Below, one piece after another: positions 19,151 to 31,990 of a stretch of 64,000 nucleotides of DNA. The stretch lies in assembly GCF_040869045.1 (NCBI RefSeq), contig NC_090322.1, forward strand, positions 183,147,477 to 183,211,476, written 5' to 3'. Made by a program: the position numbers and the translations under genes. The notes under the pieces are model-generated. The model saw nothing but the letters and a program-made list of their open reading frames with translations. It was not told the origin of the DNA and ran no database searches. Each line of letters starts with the position of its first letter. The stretch's first letter is position 1. This DNA is from Eurosta solidaginis. Lineage: Eukaryota; Arthropoda; Insecta; Diptera; Tephritidae.

Positions 19151-21030
19151 TTATATAACTAGATTTCCCATATAAATTTTCGCCTCGATAATCCGTAATT
19201 ATGAACAATTTTAGGGATGCGGATTTATTTTTCATAGAAAAAGTTCCATCTCTAGAGTGTAATCTCTAATTGATAGCACTGAATAAATGAGAAAAGTGCA
19301 AATTAGAGAGAAAATAATCTAGTTCCCAGTGATGGAACATATGTAAACGCGTAGATTATCTATTGACGATTTATTGTAGCTTAAGGCATGTGTAAACGTG
19401 GTCTAATGCTTGATGTAGATTTTGCTGTCCAACTTAAGAATATGCTAAATCTTCATTTCTAAAAGTTGGAGCAGCATTAAGATTGAACTTGGAGGATAAA
19501 AAAATTTAACAAAACAGTTTAGATAGTAAAACTTTCGCTCTTCCCTGAACAAACAATATCTAGCAGCCATTTAAATATTGATTGAACCAAGGCGCCAGCA
19601 TACAATTTCCTTATGCCATTAAAAAACACATTTTTTAACAATCACCGAATGAAAAATGAAAATTTCACTAAGAAATATTCTTACTCAGTAATTTGCCAAG
19701 AAAAATCGGCATTCTAATCTTAGATCTACTCCAACTAAATGAACTCGCGGTACTCTGTGCATGGCTCGCTCTTTTCACACTTTTGTTAATACTTAACTTG
19801 TAAATGAAAAACATTAAATTTTAATGAGATTTCCGAGTTCACAGCCAATGACACGCAAAAGTATGTATTTTACGTAAGACACGGTAGGTTGGGGAGAGCA
19901 ATTGAAATTATGGAAAACTGCTAATGTCTGCATCGGAATCGAACATTGCGCCGATAAGACTGATAGCTAAAGCCGTAAAAGACTTTCCAAAAGATTAAAA
20001 GACGAACGAAGAGGCAACGTAGCAATCTGGTCGAAGGAAAATAAATGCGTAAAGTTCATTTAATGTCAAAAAACCACAGATGCAAATCAATGCCAAACCA
20101 AAGGGATTGCAGTGTTGCTTCTTTTGGTAACAAAATTCACTGTAAAAGTTTTGTACTTAAAATAAATACGCACACGCACACATGCATACATTCAACTTGG
20201 TTATAGACTTAGTGAACCCATGTCCAAACTAATCCGCTCTTAATTAAAGCTTACTTTTGTGTGGTGCGAGAAACTTATGGTTGATTTTAATATTCTTAGA
20301 CAAATTAGTTGTGTGTGTGCGTGTGTGTGCTCACGATCTCTTGTTAGACTTAAAAGTAGTAGCTGCAACAAACTATTGAACATTTTACTAAGACTTCCTC
20401 ATCGACTCAAATGGCTTACTTATTTTGATAGTTTTGGTTTTTGTTATGTCTCTATGTAGTGGTTGGTAGCGTGTGCTTGAGGGTATATTTACGTTGAGCT
20501 GCTAACCTATTCTTACTTCTATGCTTTAGTTGGAGGCCGCAGGGTAGTACTCCTCATCACACGCGTTTAAACTTAAGAAATAAATCTTAACTAGCCAGCC
20601 TCGAAGCTAAACAACTTATTTGTCTTTTGGTCTAACCAATTTCCTTGGAAGGTGTTTTAAACATTTATTTTATATTAATACATACGGGCGCATATGTATG
20701 TGTACATTGTCTGTGCGCTTTGTGATAAGATCATAATCCCATTTATGTCCTTTTTTTGACTAAAAACTTCCTTAGCCAAAAGAGCTACGAATAAAATTCT
20801 CATTGAACTATTCAAATTCATAGTATGTTTGTGGGTGTTACGTTTTCATAGCTACTTCCATAATAACCCAGTAAACCATATAGTTTCATTGCTACTTATG
20901 CCTTAGATGAAGAAGATGATTTTTAGCTGTATATGAAGGGATAAATCTCCAACATTTGCACACTCCTTCAGTAGAACAAAGTTCTTATCTCTTTAATGTT
21001 TTTCGTACCTACTACCTAACAAATGACAAT
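19150..21030. other. AT-rich stretch without a recognised gene
   Basis: No domain-bearing frame. Contains a GT/CA simple repeat near 20311-20330 and CATA-type repeats near 20170-20190. Possibly unique host intergenic or intronic DNA. Confidence 0.4.
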
Positions 21031-21034
21031 TATT

Positions 21035-21790
21035 ACATAGGTAGGTAGGTGAAATGGCTGCGACCCTGGTCGCCCAAGTATTTTACGCTCAATGTATTAC
21101 AACCAGCCAAAGTTGTTGATAAAATTAAGAATATTCGGGATTGCTATCACAGATAACCCTCTGAGGTCTTCTAGAAACGGGGTTTCAAGGAACCTTAGCC
21201 GGGCTCTAGCTAGAGCCGGGCATTTACACATAAAGTGTTCTACTGTCTCCCTGGCATTTGGATCTTTGCAGCTTCTGCAGTACTCGTTATACGGAATGCC
21301 CATATTTTCCCCATGCGTACCTACTGCCCAATGACCGGTGCAGTGTTAGCCCTGGATTTGTTCAGAAGACTTCTCGTCCTCTTTCCATCATAGTTTGGCC
21401 AAATGGATTTTGATATCGCACAGGTGGTGATGTTATTCCACTTTGTTTGTGCTTTCTTCAAGTAGAAGCTTTGGATATTCCCCTTGGCTACTGCTAAGGG
21501 TATGCCTAATTCGACACTGGTTATCTCCTCGTTCATCTCCGATGAGCCCCTGCGTGCTAGCTCATCGGCCTTCTCGTTATCCTCTATCCCCCTATGGACC
21601 CAGATAACGCGTAGTTCTAGATTGGTGGATAACTGGGATATGAGTCGCTTAAAAGCCCACACTAATTTTGAGTTAATGTGTGGCGAGGAAAGCGCTTTTA
21701 TCGCTGCTTGGCTATCCGACAGGATGCAAACTTTACCAGCTACATTCAAGCCCTCCAGTGATTTGCAGGCTTGTTATTACATATTCTCTA
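21035..21790 (-). pseudogene. LINE 3' end with RNase H (family B), frameshifted
   Basis: Minus frame 21749-21321 carries VCILSDSQAAIKAL (RNase H Asp block) and WVHRGIEDNEKADELARRGS (end block; GH changed to HR). A frame change near 21310 leads to MGIPYNEYCRSC and ETVEHFMCKCPALARARLRF (21303-21097), the Cys/His region after RNase H. The 3' end is a (CCTA)n tail, seen on the plus strand as TAGGTAGGTAGG at 21039-21050. The first RNase H strand is missing at the 5' side. Confidence 0.7.
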
Positions 21791-21889
21791 ACAATTTTGA
21801 GAGGGAGATAGGGATAGAATAACTTATTTCACCTTCGGCAGACTAATGAGAAAACGTTACTCATTAGGGAGTGCCCCGGAGTGCAGACA

Positions 21890-22256
21890 AGCATTTGAAA
21901 GATCTACTTTACTTCCGGCATGGATCGAATCGGGAGGCGTACTAACTGGACACTGCCTACTGGTGTTACATGTAGAGTATGTCTTGTTGGTTAGAGCAGT
22001 TGTAGGGGCTGCAGGTACAAATACTTGAGAACGTTCTCTACACAGTTGTTCTATCTCCAGATAGCAATTAAGCTGGATTCTAGAAAACATCTAGTAGTTA
22101 CCAAGAAAACTGAGTTATTTCATAACATACATAAGCCGTGGTACCCATTTGAGTTTTTCTGTTGGTCGTCAAACAAATTCTGGTAACACTATGGACATAT
22201 TCAGCCTATGTGAGCTCTTTATTGACCGCTCAGTTAAATCTAAATTAAAATGTTAT
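21890..22256 (+). pseudogene. LINE family A 3'-end fragment
   Basis: GGCGTACTAACTGGACACTG (ILTGHCLL in better copies) begins a plus-strand fragment followed by degraded Cys-rich sequence, AAAACATCTAGTAGTTACCA (LLVFAKR region) and the family A 3' UTR GTTGGTCGTCAAACAAATTC. It lies directly next to the minus-strand family B fragment. Confidence 0.5.
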
Positions 22257-22607
22257 GTTGTCATATCTTTAAGTATAAATTATTGTGAGTACATAGTCGT
22301 ATAATACTCTTATATTGTGGCGAATGTTGACATCACTATGCTGTTAGTAAATAATCACAACAACAAAACACAGCAAGCAGCTATACTTATGTACTAGGCA
22401 ACGAAGAGATATCTCACACACACACACGTAGTCATCAGATGAAGTAGTTACTCACACATACACACGCATATGGCTAGTAGAAAAGCATAAACTACAAATA
22501 TATGTACATGTTTATAGCTGGTAACCAAGCATGAGATACAATTGTTCTCGAACTGTTCGCAAAATGACTAGACCTTAGGAGAAATGGGTAAACGAGAAAA
22601 CCGAGAG

Positions 22608-22615
22608 TATAAAAG
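22608..22615 (+). promoter_or_regulatory. LTR TATA box
   Basis: TATAAAAG within the solo LTR, about 100 bp upstream of AATAAA, consistent with the end of U3. It could still give transcription into flanking DNA; plus orientation. Confidence 0.6.
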
Positions 22616-22708
22616 CAGTGCAAGTTGAAGAACGATGAATCAGTTTGATTTAAATACGCGATTAGTTGTGAAGTGAAGATAATTGTGAAGTATTCCCAAA
22701 ATGATCTA

Positions 22709-22714
22709 AATAAA
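22709..22714 (+). terminator. LTR polyadenylation signal AATAAA
   Basis: AATAAA near the R/U5 side of the solo LTR, correctly downstream of the TATA box. Confidence 0.5.
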
Positions 22715-23049
22715 GACCAGTTTGCAATACGGAATATTGGAGTTATTTATTCGACAGTTCAGCGATACGAACGTTAGCAGAAGGTGCAAAATAACCAGGA
22801 TTTCCCTAAATTCGCTACAATATTTATGATGATCAACATTATTGAGCCATTTGAAGGGTTCACACATAGTTTTACCTCAGCGATATCGACCTGGGCACCG
22901 TTTGTTCTTCGAAGCAAGTGTAACTTTTTCAAAGGCATGCTTTTCAGCTTTAAAGGCTTCAAGTGAAACGGGAAGTTAAGATGTTTGTCTGACCGACAAC
23001 ATGGAATGAAGACCCATTCCAAAATTACATCTTCTATATTTTAGTTGCT

Positions 23050-23100
23050 GTTGTTGGTACAAGTCTCTTCGGAGGTATATCGCTCCTAGTATTACACATT
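23050..23100 (+). mobile_element. SINE 3'-end scrap
   Basis: GTCTCTTCGGAGGTATATCG followed by a TTACACATTTAT end resembles the last 40 bp of the SINE at 32867 (ATCTCTTCGGAGGTTATCGC, then CTTACATTT). Confidence 0.35.
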
Positions 23101-25320
23101 TATTGGTTTAGTTGTTGGTTATAAATATATTGGGTATTGCTGACAGTGTTTCAGTGCTTGGCGCGATATCATAGCAGTAGTTCCTTCGACTAGCAGGATC
23201 AGGTACTTTGTCGATTGTACTACGAAATTCTTTATTGAACCACGCTCAACCTTTTAAGCCGTCTCAGCGAAGCCCTATTCTTTTGGAAGCTAGAGGTGGC
23301 GCTGGATACTCCATACTGCCACTTGTAGTATGGCCATCAAAGTCTTCTAACGGATATTCTAGGAAACTTGCCGTTTTAATGGATCTAGGCCCCTTAAACA
23401 GTAGAAAACATGGCTAGTTTTATGTTAACACCCCTTTTTGATGACATTCATTAGCTATACGTGGATTGAATAAGGATAAGCTCTTTTATGGTGGATGAAA
23501 AATTGTTAGCTGATCCATTAATACTGCCATTGAACTAAGAAATGCCCGAACTTTGGGACAGTCGCCTACCCCAGAACCACTTACGCATTACTATCCTGTA
23601 GAAGTTTATCTCGTCCAATCTTCTAGTGCTCTGTGCTTAAACAACCTAAACCCTTCCTATCTACTTTCTTGGCTAACGACTTCTTCTTTTTAGCACTAAT
23701 GGGTAGATGGGGGCTTTTTCGGTAATCACCTGTTCAGCTGGTTTTCATACTATGCGATGTGTAGATGCTACTTTTGAATCCGTTCTTCGTTGTTAAAAAT
23801 CTTGGAGCTTACAGCGGTTCTTCATTCGATATGTGTTCGGCTCGACATAGCTGCTTCCGCTTCGTTTACAAATATGAAGAGTCCTGCTTCTAGGATGGAA
23901 CGAAATGGGACTTATGTGAAGGATTTATCGTACGTTATACATGATAAAGAAAAGAGGCGCAGCATCTTTTTATGCACATATGATGAAACCCGCAAAGGAG
24001 GTAGTTATATTTTCTACAAAGCTCAGACGATTACAAAATCTTAAAAAAATCGTTCACTGGAAGGCTCTGGGACGTTTAATTTTGATAATCAAACATAAGC
24101 TGGAAAAAGGCAACCACTTTGCTCTAAATTTTGCTTGTTTAACATTATACAGAGTAGCTTATTGGGTTAACCTTGGATGTAGCACAAAATCTTTAACAAA
24201 TTTGTGCCACATAAAAGCGTTCACAGGCAATAAGTTGACCAGCCAGCCTCCTTGAAGCAGTTAACTTCCAGCTGCTTATGCGTATACTTGCCAAACCCCA
24301 CAACGTCTTATGAAAGTTTCGACTGCAACTGAGGTTTGAAAAGCTGAAGCTGTTTATATTTAAACTGAGGTCAGAGAGCACTAAATCAAGTGTGACAACG
24401 GGTAAAAGTACACCGCAACTTAGAAGCAAATGTGGCACATAGTTTGCACACGGCAAGTCAAGACATTTTCTTGCTTAGCTACAAAATGGTGAAAATGGTA
24501 GGGAAGTAGAAAACATACAAACTTAAGCAGCTTAAAACTCTTTCGGTCGCCATACGAAATGAAAACAGAAGTTAAAAACTTCTAAACTTCACTACACTGG
24601 AATGAGCGTGCGGTTTCATTGCTGCTGTCGATTAAGACATTTTCCGTCGCCGGCATCTTCTACAAATGTACCTGCGGCCGGTCACATGCCGGTCCCACTC
24701 CAAAATACCCCACATATGAAGATACAATAGTTGTTACATGTGACCTTTTTTGTTGTTTAAACAATTTGCTTTTCTTATACTCAAAAGTTTTTGACGCTGG
24801 TCGCAAGATAATAAACGCTCCGGGAAGAAATAGCACAAGCCGACACGACCATTGTAAGTGTGCTTTTATAGGGCTACGGCAGCTGGCGGACTATGTACAC
24901 ATATATGTACTTCGTATGTGATACGATGTTATCAGTGCAAAGGTTGCAAATATTTTGGTTGGAGAGGAAGGAAGTGAACCAAACATGTTACAGCTGGCAA
25001 AACAAATGTGTTGTTTGCGATTTAATGTTTTGCGGATGAATGGACGCGTCAGACATAAAAGGGTTACGACACAAATAGCTGAAACGGCCTTTGTATTCGT
25101 GACAATATGCGATAGTTAAACGGAACTGTGAAAACTGAGTAGACAGGGGGGAAGATATTCAGTTTGAGTTAGATAGAAGACATAAATAACTTAACAACAA
25201 GTTTGAAAATAGAGCTTCGAAACGATTTAAAAGATATTTACTAGGGGGTATCAACGAAATATTGAAAAGCAGGTTTCTATATATTAGCACCAAGTTATTA
25301 GCCGTAAGCAAAGTAGTAAA
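23100..25320. other. Unassigned sequence, no recognised gene
   Basis: Several frames of 80-105 codons (for example 23790-24044, 23941-24255, 24619-24921) show no motif, signal peptide or repeat relationship that I can defend. Confidence 0.35.
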
Positions 25321-25866
25321 AACACTGGAAGAAAACTGCAGCTGTGTCAACTTTTAAATTGACAGCTAAGCAGCAATTAAGCCAATAATCTCGCATGGCG
25401 TAGGTCCAAATGCGAAGCTGTAAAGTGTCTTACAACCTTAGATTAACAAGGCTGTTGCTATCATTAAAAAAAGAGGACCGTAGACTCCCGAGAGGTATTC
25501 TAACTGGACACTGCCTTCTGACGTCACATGCTTTTAAATTAGGCTTGGTCAGTGAGAGTAGATGTAGGAAGTGCGGCTTGGAGAAGGAAACGATCGAGCA
25601 CGTTTTGTGCTCGCGCCATGCGCTTGCCAGGATAATACTCCGGCTATGAGGAGTGATACAGCTGTCAGATCTAGAAGCAACAAGTGGCATAGGTCCTAGA
25701 GAGCTTCTAGTATTTGCCAAGAGGACGGAGTTATTTTATAACATAGGTCCTAGTTTTTCATAGGGTTTTTCAGTGTGGTCATTAAACAAAGTTGTGGTAA
25801 CACTACGAACTCATGCAGTCTATGTGAGGTGCTCATGGGCCGGCCAATTCAACCTAACCTAACCTA
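25320..25866 (+). pseudogene. LINE family A 3' end with (AACCT)n tail
   Basis: The 5' part is degraded RNase H: AGCAGCAATTAAGCCAATAA matches the AAIKAI codons of the DSQAA block. After a deletion the frame 25410-25649 reads LPRGILTGHCLLTSHAFKLG and CRKCGLEKETIEHVLCSRHA, the Cys/His region. The 3' UTR contains AAGAGGACGGAGTTATTTTA, and the copy ends TTCAACCTAACCTAACCTAG at about 25846-25866. This is the best 3' terminus of family A in the window. Confidence 0.7.
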
Positions 25867-26033
25867 GCACCAAGTTATTAGTTACCTAAATTGTTTTTTT
25901 TACGAATCCCACTCGTTTCGATGGAGCATCAGAATTATCATATCACACCCGAGTAGCTAACAGGTTTTCGCAGAAACTGTTTATTTAAACATGTTTCAGT
26001 TGTTTTTGCATGTATGTAATTCTTTTATACCCA

Positions 26034-27001
26034 ACTAGCAGTCCCGGCAGACGTTGTTCTGCCATAAATTTGGTCTATATGCATACATTTTAATAAGCTT
26101 TTTCCATCTAACTCTGCCGTCGCCCCTCTACACTTTCTCCTAATCTTTGTACTCACTCCTCCCTCCGTATTTTTCGCTTCATAAATCTCCATCTTCGTCT
26201 CATTCTATCTCTTTCTCAGTCTCCTTCTCTCTTTTCTCTTCTCTCAAGTTTATCTCATTCTTCTTCATATCTTATTGCCAGTCCCAGAGGGTGGTATGTA
26301 TTTTGTTCCAGTCCCATTCCGAGTCTCAGTCCCAGTCCCACTTCGAGTCTCAGTCTCAGTCCCAGCCCTAGTCCTAATCCCACCGTGAAAAAGCATCGTA
26401 AATACTAATATATGCAAATCTATATACCAAATTTCAGACAAATCGAATTAGACGTATGTAAATAGGTATGTGGGTATTATTAATTCATGTCTTTATTTCG
26501 GCTTCGCATGCATATTTATCAGTTTTGCCAGGTTGATGCGACTGAATCGAATATCACAATGAACTTTAGAGCTCTCAGCAACAGCTTTCATTTGATATCC
26601 ATAATACACACGAGGGGTATTCGGGTCCATGTTTTGGTCTATATCTCGAGACTCTAGTCACCCATTGGCGGAATACTTACTCTGTACTAAAGCACACATC
26701 AACAGCTTCAGTTTGATACCCGTAATGTAAAAACACTATCTAGGAGTTCACGGGCGCACGTTTTGGCCTATATCTCGAGACCCTAGTCACCCAAGGGTAT
26801 GAAATTACCCTCTAATAAAGCACTCATCAACAGCTTTCATTTGATATTCATATTCTATAACCACATTCTAGGGGTACCCGGGCTATAAACCTCACGGAGC
26901 ACGAGACCTTTCCAACGAATACAAAACCGTGGAAATCCGTTCGTGCGTTCTGGAGTTATAGCGCCAGGAAGGAAAACCAGACTTATTTTTATATTATAGA
27001 T
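26034..27001 (+). repeat. Dispersed repeat H, copy 4
   Basis: ACTAGCAGTCCCGGCAGACG head, pyrimidine-rich block, CAGTCC/CAGTCT simple repeat (about 26280-26380), GGTATGTGGGTATTATTAAT block and four CAACAGCTT...TTTGATA blocks, collinear with 3545-4436. The tail (about 26930-27001) differs from copy 2. The 74-codon serine-rich frame at 26147-26371 is a translation of the simple repeat. Confidence 0.65.
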
Positions 27002-29900
27002 AATAAAGAAAAATGTTACGTATACGCACCGGTACCCGGATTCTCAGGTTGTACCGATGGTTTTGCATGAAGTTAGTTGGTTTTAATAAAAAAAAAACAT
27101 GCTTGTTATTATAACTTTGCCCTAAAAAGCTCTTCAAATCATTCTAATTTTCTTTTGAGCTTTAAAATTGTTCTCATATAAATCTGCCTGCGAAACGAGG
27201 CCCGTTAAGGTATACTTCTCGTTTTAGCAAACTATGAAAAATTCTGCACGTGACAACGACTGCAGAGCTCAAAAGGCCTAAAAAGGAAACAATATGATCT
27301 CTAAAGACCTAAGCGTTGATGAGAGAACAAATTCTTAAAATTCAGAAAGGCGTGAGTACAATCATCAATGGATTAATTCACAAGCGATGTCTTCCGAAAT
27401 AATTGTCACAGCCAAGATACTCTTATGGCTTGATTATTTTATTAAACAAGAAGCGCTTATTATATTATGAGTTCCGGTCCACACGGCAGCCTTTCGGTAT
27501 GATACGGCTAACTACACGTTATAGCAGATATCCACGGTCAGAAGCTTTGCGAAAAATATACACGGAAGTCCCCTGGAATGAGGTGGCTAACTACCCGTTA
27601 TACCACTGTAGAGTTATCTACTTGTAACAAATATACTTGTTATATTTTAAATTTATTCTTATTATCAGGCAACGTACATATTCACAGTCGATCGATTGGC
27701 TGTAGGATAGCGAATCATATTACTAAGGTTACTGTGTTCTAACAAGGACACATACACAGTCACCCCATTGGGTTTGAATTTTATTCCACCAGCTCGCGGC
27801 TTGGTAAAATATTTCGTATGAATCCTGCGAAATCGCTTATAAGTAGTATATAAGACGGTCCAATCGTGTAATACGCCAAGGAATCACTTAGCGAACTGCT
27901 GTTATCGTTGGTACTGAAATTTCTTCTGACCTTATCTTCACCATTTACAGCCAGAAGCTTTGAAAGAAGTCTCTGATAAAGTTTCAAGTGTCATCAACTA
28001 TGCGAACTTTTGTCGTTACCCACTCACTGTTTAGACTTGCGAACCACTAATCTGTAACTAATTTGTTGCATACAACTTTAATTGAGATAACACCTCACAC
28101 ATTTGTCTTGTAGAAGCTCGAGGAACTATGTAAAGGCTCTACACATTTATTGGCTTTATCTAGTAGGTTTATTTTAATTAATGCAGTTAACTTTCTGTTT
28201 AGTTATTAAAAAATTAGCTCATGCAACTTAAAACGAGCTACGAATTTTCAGTTTGCTTAGCGTTGAACTTTGAATACAGTTTTACATTTTTTGCATACAA
28301 TTGGCTCAATTAAAATTTTAACAGTTTCACTCTCCCTAAAATCCCATTTTGCCACCCATAGAACTTCTGAAATTCTCTTTATTATTGTGCTGCCAAGGCA
28401 TGAAAGTTCTTTCAGCCGATAAATAAATGTGGTTACAAAAGTGAAATTATGCCAGACATTGATACGTTGTGGCCTACAAGAATTTGCGGAAATCATTGAG
28501 GCTACCGAGCACACACACACATACACTTAAATATTCAATGGTATTTGTGTGGTTGGTATTCCCGCATAATTGAAGGACAAACAGATATTTCCTCAGTCGA
28601 ACAGTTAAATGAAGGGCAGCATATAACCCCCTACATACTCATACATTCACATCGTACTTTGTTTTGCCCATTTAAAGTTCTTATCTGATTGAGTGTGAAA
28701 GCAATCAAAGGCAAATGTTCAGTGTATGTATGTTCGTAATGACTGTGTGTTAAATCGAAGGGAATTTCCCTACCAAATGCACCAGTAAATGCTTGGGTTC
28801 TATAAGTAGCAAATTCAACCCGCATATTTACCAACCCGAAGAGTCCGTTTACAATATTCTGAGTATCCTGAACTGTAAATAGTGTTGAAACAAAGATGAT
28901 TGAATTAAGCATTTATGGTTTGTTTACCATTTACACCACAACTCAGACTGGGGAAGGAAAAATGTGGGAGCGAAGCTGGTACGGAGTGCGCCCACAGGCA
29001 GTTTTGCCATTGTTGAAAATGTTTAAATGCGTTTCACATTTATGTCTGTTTTTCTTTCACTTTCTATACGAAATTTTTACTTTTTTTCTGATTATAAAAT
29101 AGTTCTTTGGAATTAGTGGTTGAGTTTTCTATAACCACTATTTTTAGCGATGAAATAATATTTATCTTTATACAACTTCTTTAGTTTCAATTCCCTACTC
29201 TTTCATTGAAGTCTGTAAACTCTCATGGAAAAGACATGAGTTAGCACTTTGGGAATCATCCCTTGATATCATAAAAGCTTACACTCTTGGAACACATCAA
29301 GATTTGCATCTCTAGCACCGCCTAAGCGAGGCCAGCATTCGATGGAAGCTTTTGCACTCTTGTGTAGTTGTCATGTCACAATTTTAATCTTTCATCATCG
29401 AAGGAAACGGTGTGACTGTTCAACGTCTGAAATTTGTTGGAAGAATCTTCTTCGAGATCCTCTCACAATGCAAGTAGGTTAAGTCATCTACTAAAAAATT
29501 AAAACTCTCAATGGTTAAGAAATTTTGTCTAGCAAAGCGATACTCAGTTTGTAATCTGCAGATTCATCTCTCTATCTTTTTGTTTTACCTCATCTTACTC
29601 CTAGCACTCTTCATTTATCTCTACCTTCATCTCTGCCTTTACCTCTAATTCTACCTCTACAACCAACTTTTTTTATTTTCTTCGACGTTGTGGCAGCGCA
29701 CTGCCTTCATTGGGCCTAATGAAACCAGGCATGTTCTCCTAGCCATAACCCATTGGACCCCCGCTGGGCATTTCATAATGGGGAAAAGGCGATTCACTGC
29801 TTCTCATGCACTTTTCTTTGCGCTCCCTTTTAGCATGCATCAATCGTGTCATAACTATAAGCGCTATTTTGCTCACGGCCGTCTAATGATCTGGCGGCCG
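27001..29900. other. Unassigned AT-rich sequence
   Basis: No recognised domain. Contains a CA simple repeat near 28509-28527 and a TACCTC/CTTCATCTC pyrimidine repeat near 29600-29660; a similar TACCTC stretch lies at 32010-32055. Confidence 0.35.
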
Positions 29901-29901
29901 T

Positions 29902-30015
29902 CATGGTGTGGTAGCAGCATTCTCCGCCTACCATGCGGAAGATATGGGTTCAAGTCCCGAACAAAGCAACATCGAAAATTTATTAAAAACAAGTAGTTTC
30001 AATTAGGGAGGTTCC
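29902..30015 (+). mobile_element. tRNA-derived SINE, 3'-truncated copy
   Basis: TCATGGTGTGGTAGCAGCAT (A-box-like) and GGTTCAAGTCC (B box, 29947-29957), then CAAAGCAACATCGAAAATTT and TTTCAATTAG, as in the longer copy at 32867. The body beyond TTTCAATTAG is absent. Confidence 0.65.
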
Positions 30016-30464
30016 TGGACAAAACTATTGTTCGTGACCTTGCGCTTTTCTTCATGCCTTCGGCGAGTCCATCGATTCTAGTATGCTACAGATCAGCCAT
30101 TTCAATTGGGACTATATCTACGGCGATTTTCCGAGATAAAACATGGATCGCTTCATCGGACACGTCCTATAAGAACTTGCTATTCGTAAAGTATTAAGTC
30201 GGTAGTCTGCTAGTATATCTTTTTGATGGATCATTTGATGGATCTGTGCTACAATGGTGCTGCGTATACCTTATCGAGCTGTTTATGTTGAACAATGGCT
30301 GACGGTATTATTCAAATAATGGTTCCACTAACTTTAGAAACTTTCTCTTCCACCGGCCCAAAGTGCTCGTTGAAATTTAATTAGGATGTTTATCCATAAA
30401 TATTTCAATTCATTGGATAATCTCATCCAAAGTTTGCTTTGAGCTGACCAACACCATTTTTCTT

Positions 30465-31990
30465 TTAAAAAATTTTCAGTAAATACAACAATTTGCGTGC
30501 CTCCGGGAAGTTTAATTTGTAACACACCGTTATACATCGCATTCCATACGTTTGGCCGTAGTACAGCTCCCTGAGAAACACTGCCGCTTTGTGCTTTCTT
30601 AGTACCTCATTCGGATCAAATATTAGTACTCTGTTGTTAAAATATATGACTCTGCGCAGTGTGCAAAATTTCGCAACATCTATCATGGATCTTGATATTT
30701 GAAATACAGACTGATTATTTGAAAAGTCACCTGGGCTTTCCAGGGTCTGATGTAGGCGCTTACTAGTAATACGTCGGAGAATCTTTCCTAGCGACTCCAA
30801 CCTACAAAGTGACCTGTATTCTTGTTTCAGCAAGAAAACTAGTGTTTAACATTTCCATTAACAAGGTACGATGGCTTTTTGGATGAAGGCGTTGAAAAGG
30901 TCCGTAAATACTGACTAAAAGGGATATACTTGGCACTACATCGGGACCACATGGGGATTTATTGTTGGCACCTTTCTGTGTTGCATCCAGTACTTCCTGC
31001 TCTTCAATTAGTTAGTTTTGCATACCTTTAAGGTCCTCGCTTTGGTTGTTCCAGCAATCTTGTGTAGGAAAACGGCGATGCCCATTGCTATAGCGCATGT
31101 GGTTTGCTGTGGTATCTGATCAAGGTCGGCGTTATCCATTAGTTACTTGAAGCATGCTTTCTTGCGCGTTTTTGTAGCATGCATACATTCATAGGTGCTG
31201 TGTAGCTCATCATATTGTAGTGCCCTTCTTCGTGATTTGTGGTATTTTCTCCGCTCTTTCGTCGTGCCCTATTATACAAAATACAGGAGTCCGATTTATT
31301 TTTGGCCGATTTCTGGGGATGACAGCATCATGCGCCATACGTAATGACTTAGCAATATGAGCCGCCAAGTCTTCTGCATGTGTCCTTCGTATTTCCATAC
31401 AAAATCAAATGTTTGTGGTTTAAAAAGAATTTGTTTCTATCTTTGAAGTTCGTTGGAAGCTATCCTTGGCGAAGTTTCCACTAGCTCGAATCGAATTCTT
31501 TTGTGACCTGACCACGGTGTGTGTATCGTTGCTGATGGACCACTTTGTTCGTCCCTCTTTTTCGTCCCTCTAGCAAACATCAGATCTATTGGAGCGTATA
31601 CTACCAGTGTAGAGTGTATATTTCCCCGGTTCAATTTAAAGTCTTAGCCTCAGTGGTGAAAGACTTTTGAGAAGAACTCTACGTCTATCGTTGGTTCGAC
31701 TACCACCCCACACTGTGCCAAGTCTTCACCATTTTTTATTCTTAGCTTCTAAAGCACTCCCGAGAATAATTTTGTAGTACTCTGTCCTAGTCATGCTCGG
31801 AGGTGCATGGCAACTAAAAAGTATGTTTCCTTGATTTTTGCCCACCTGGATTCTGCCACCGTCGGTGTCATCTTTTCCTGTGGAAGAAGTTTTCATGGCT
31901 TCCGAATTAGAGCTTTCGCAGTGAGCATGAGATCCAATCTTGCTCCTGAATATGTCTGCCGTTAAATCAAATTCTGCTTCAAAAACTGCT
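30465..31990 (-). pseudogene. R1-like LINE pseudogene: endonuclease and N-terminal RT
   Basis: Minus-strand blocks in order: CHAPPSMTRTEYYKII (31850-31760, inside the endonuclease), NRGNIHSTLVVYAPIDLMFA (31630-31570), a degraded linker with AHDAVIPRNRPK (31330-31290), NKSPCGPDVVPSISLL (30960-30910; the 'KAPGPDGIP' block) and, in another frame, YRSLCRLESLGKILRRI then NQSVFQISRSMIDVA (30815-30660), which corresponds to 'YRPLCLLDTAGKxxE' and 'QYGFRxxRSTxDA'. Numerous frameshifts and stops; the catalytic RT half (YADD) is missing on the 3' side. R1 clade is inferred from the LCLLDT-type block. Confidence 0.65.

Larger units (their letters stand above)
22316..22819 (+). mobile_element. Solo LTR, 504 bp
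   Basis: It begins TGTGGCGAAT and ends ATTCGCTACA; the ends are inverted repeats at 9 of 10 positions and carry the TG...CA termini of LTR retroelements. The 4-bp direct repeat ATAT lies immediately outside both ends (22312-22315, 22820-22823), as expected for gypsy-type integration. Internally it has a TATA box and a polyadenylation signal in the usual order. No primer-binding site, polypurine tract or coding region adjoins it, so it is a solo LTR left by LTR-LTR recombination. The gypsy assignment is an inference from duplication length. Confidence 0.75.

Noticed and set aside
23200..23420. Possible transposase or host exon fragment
   Set aside because: I could not find any recognisable motif in any frame; left unassigned.
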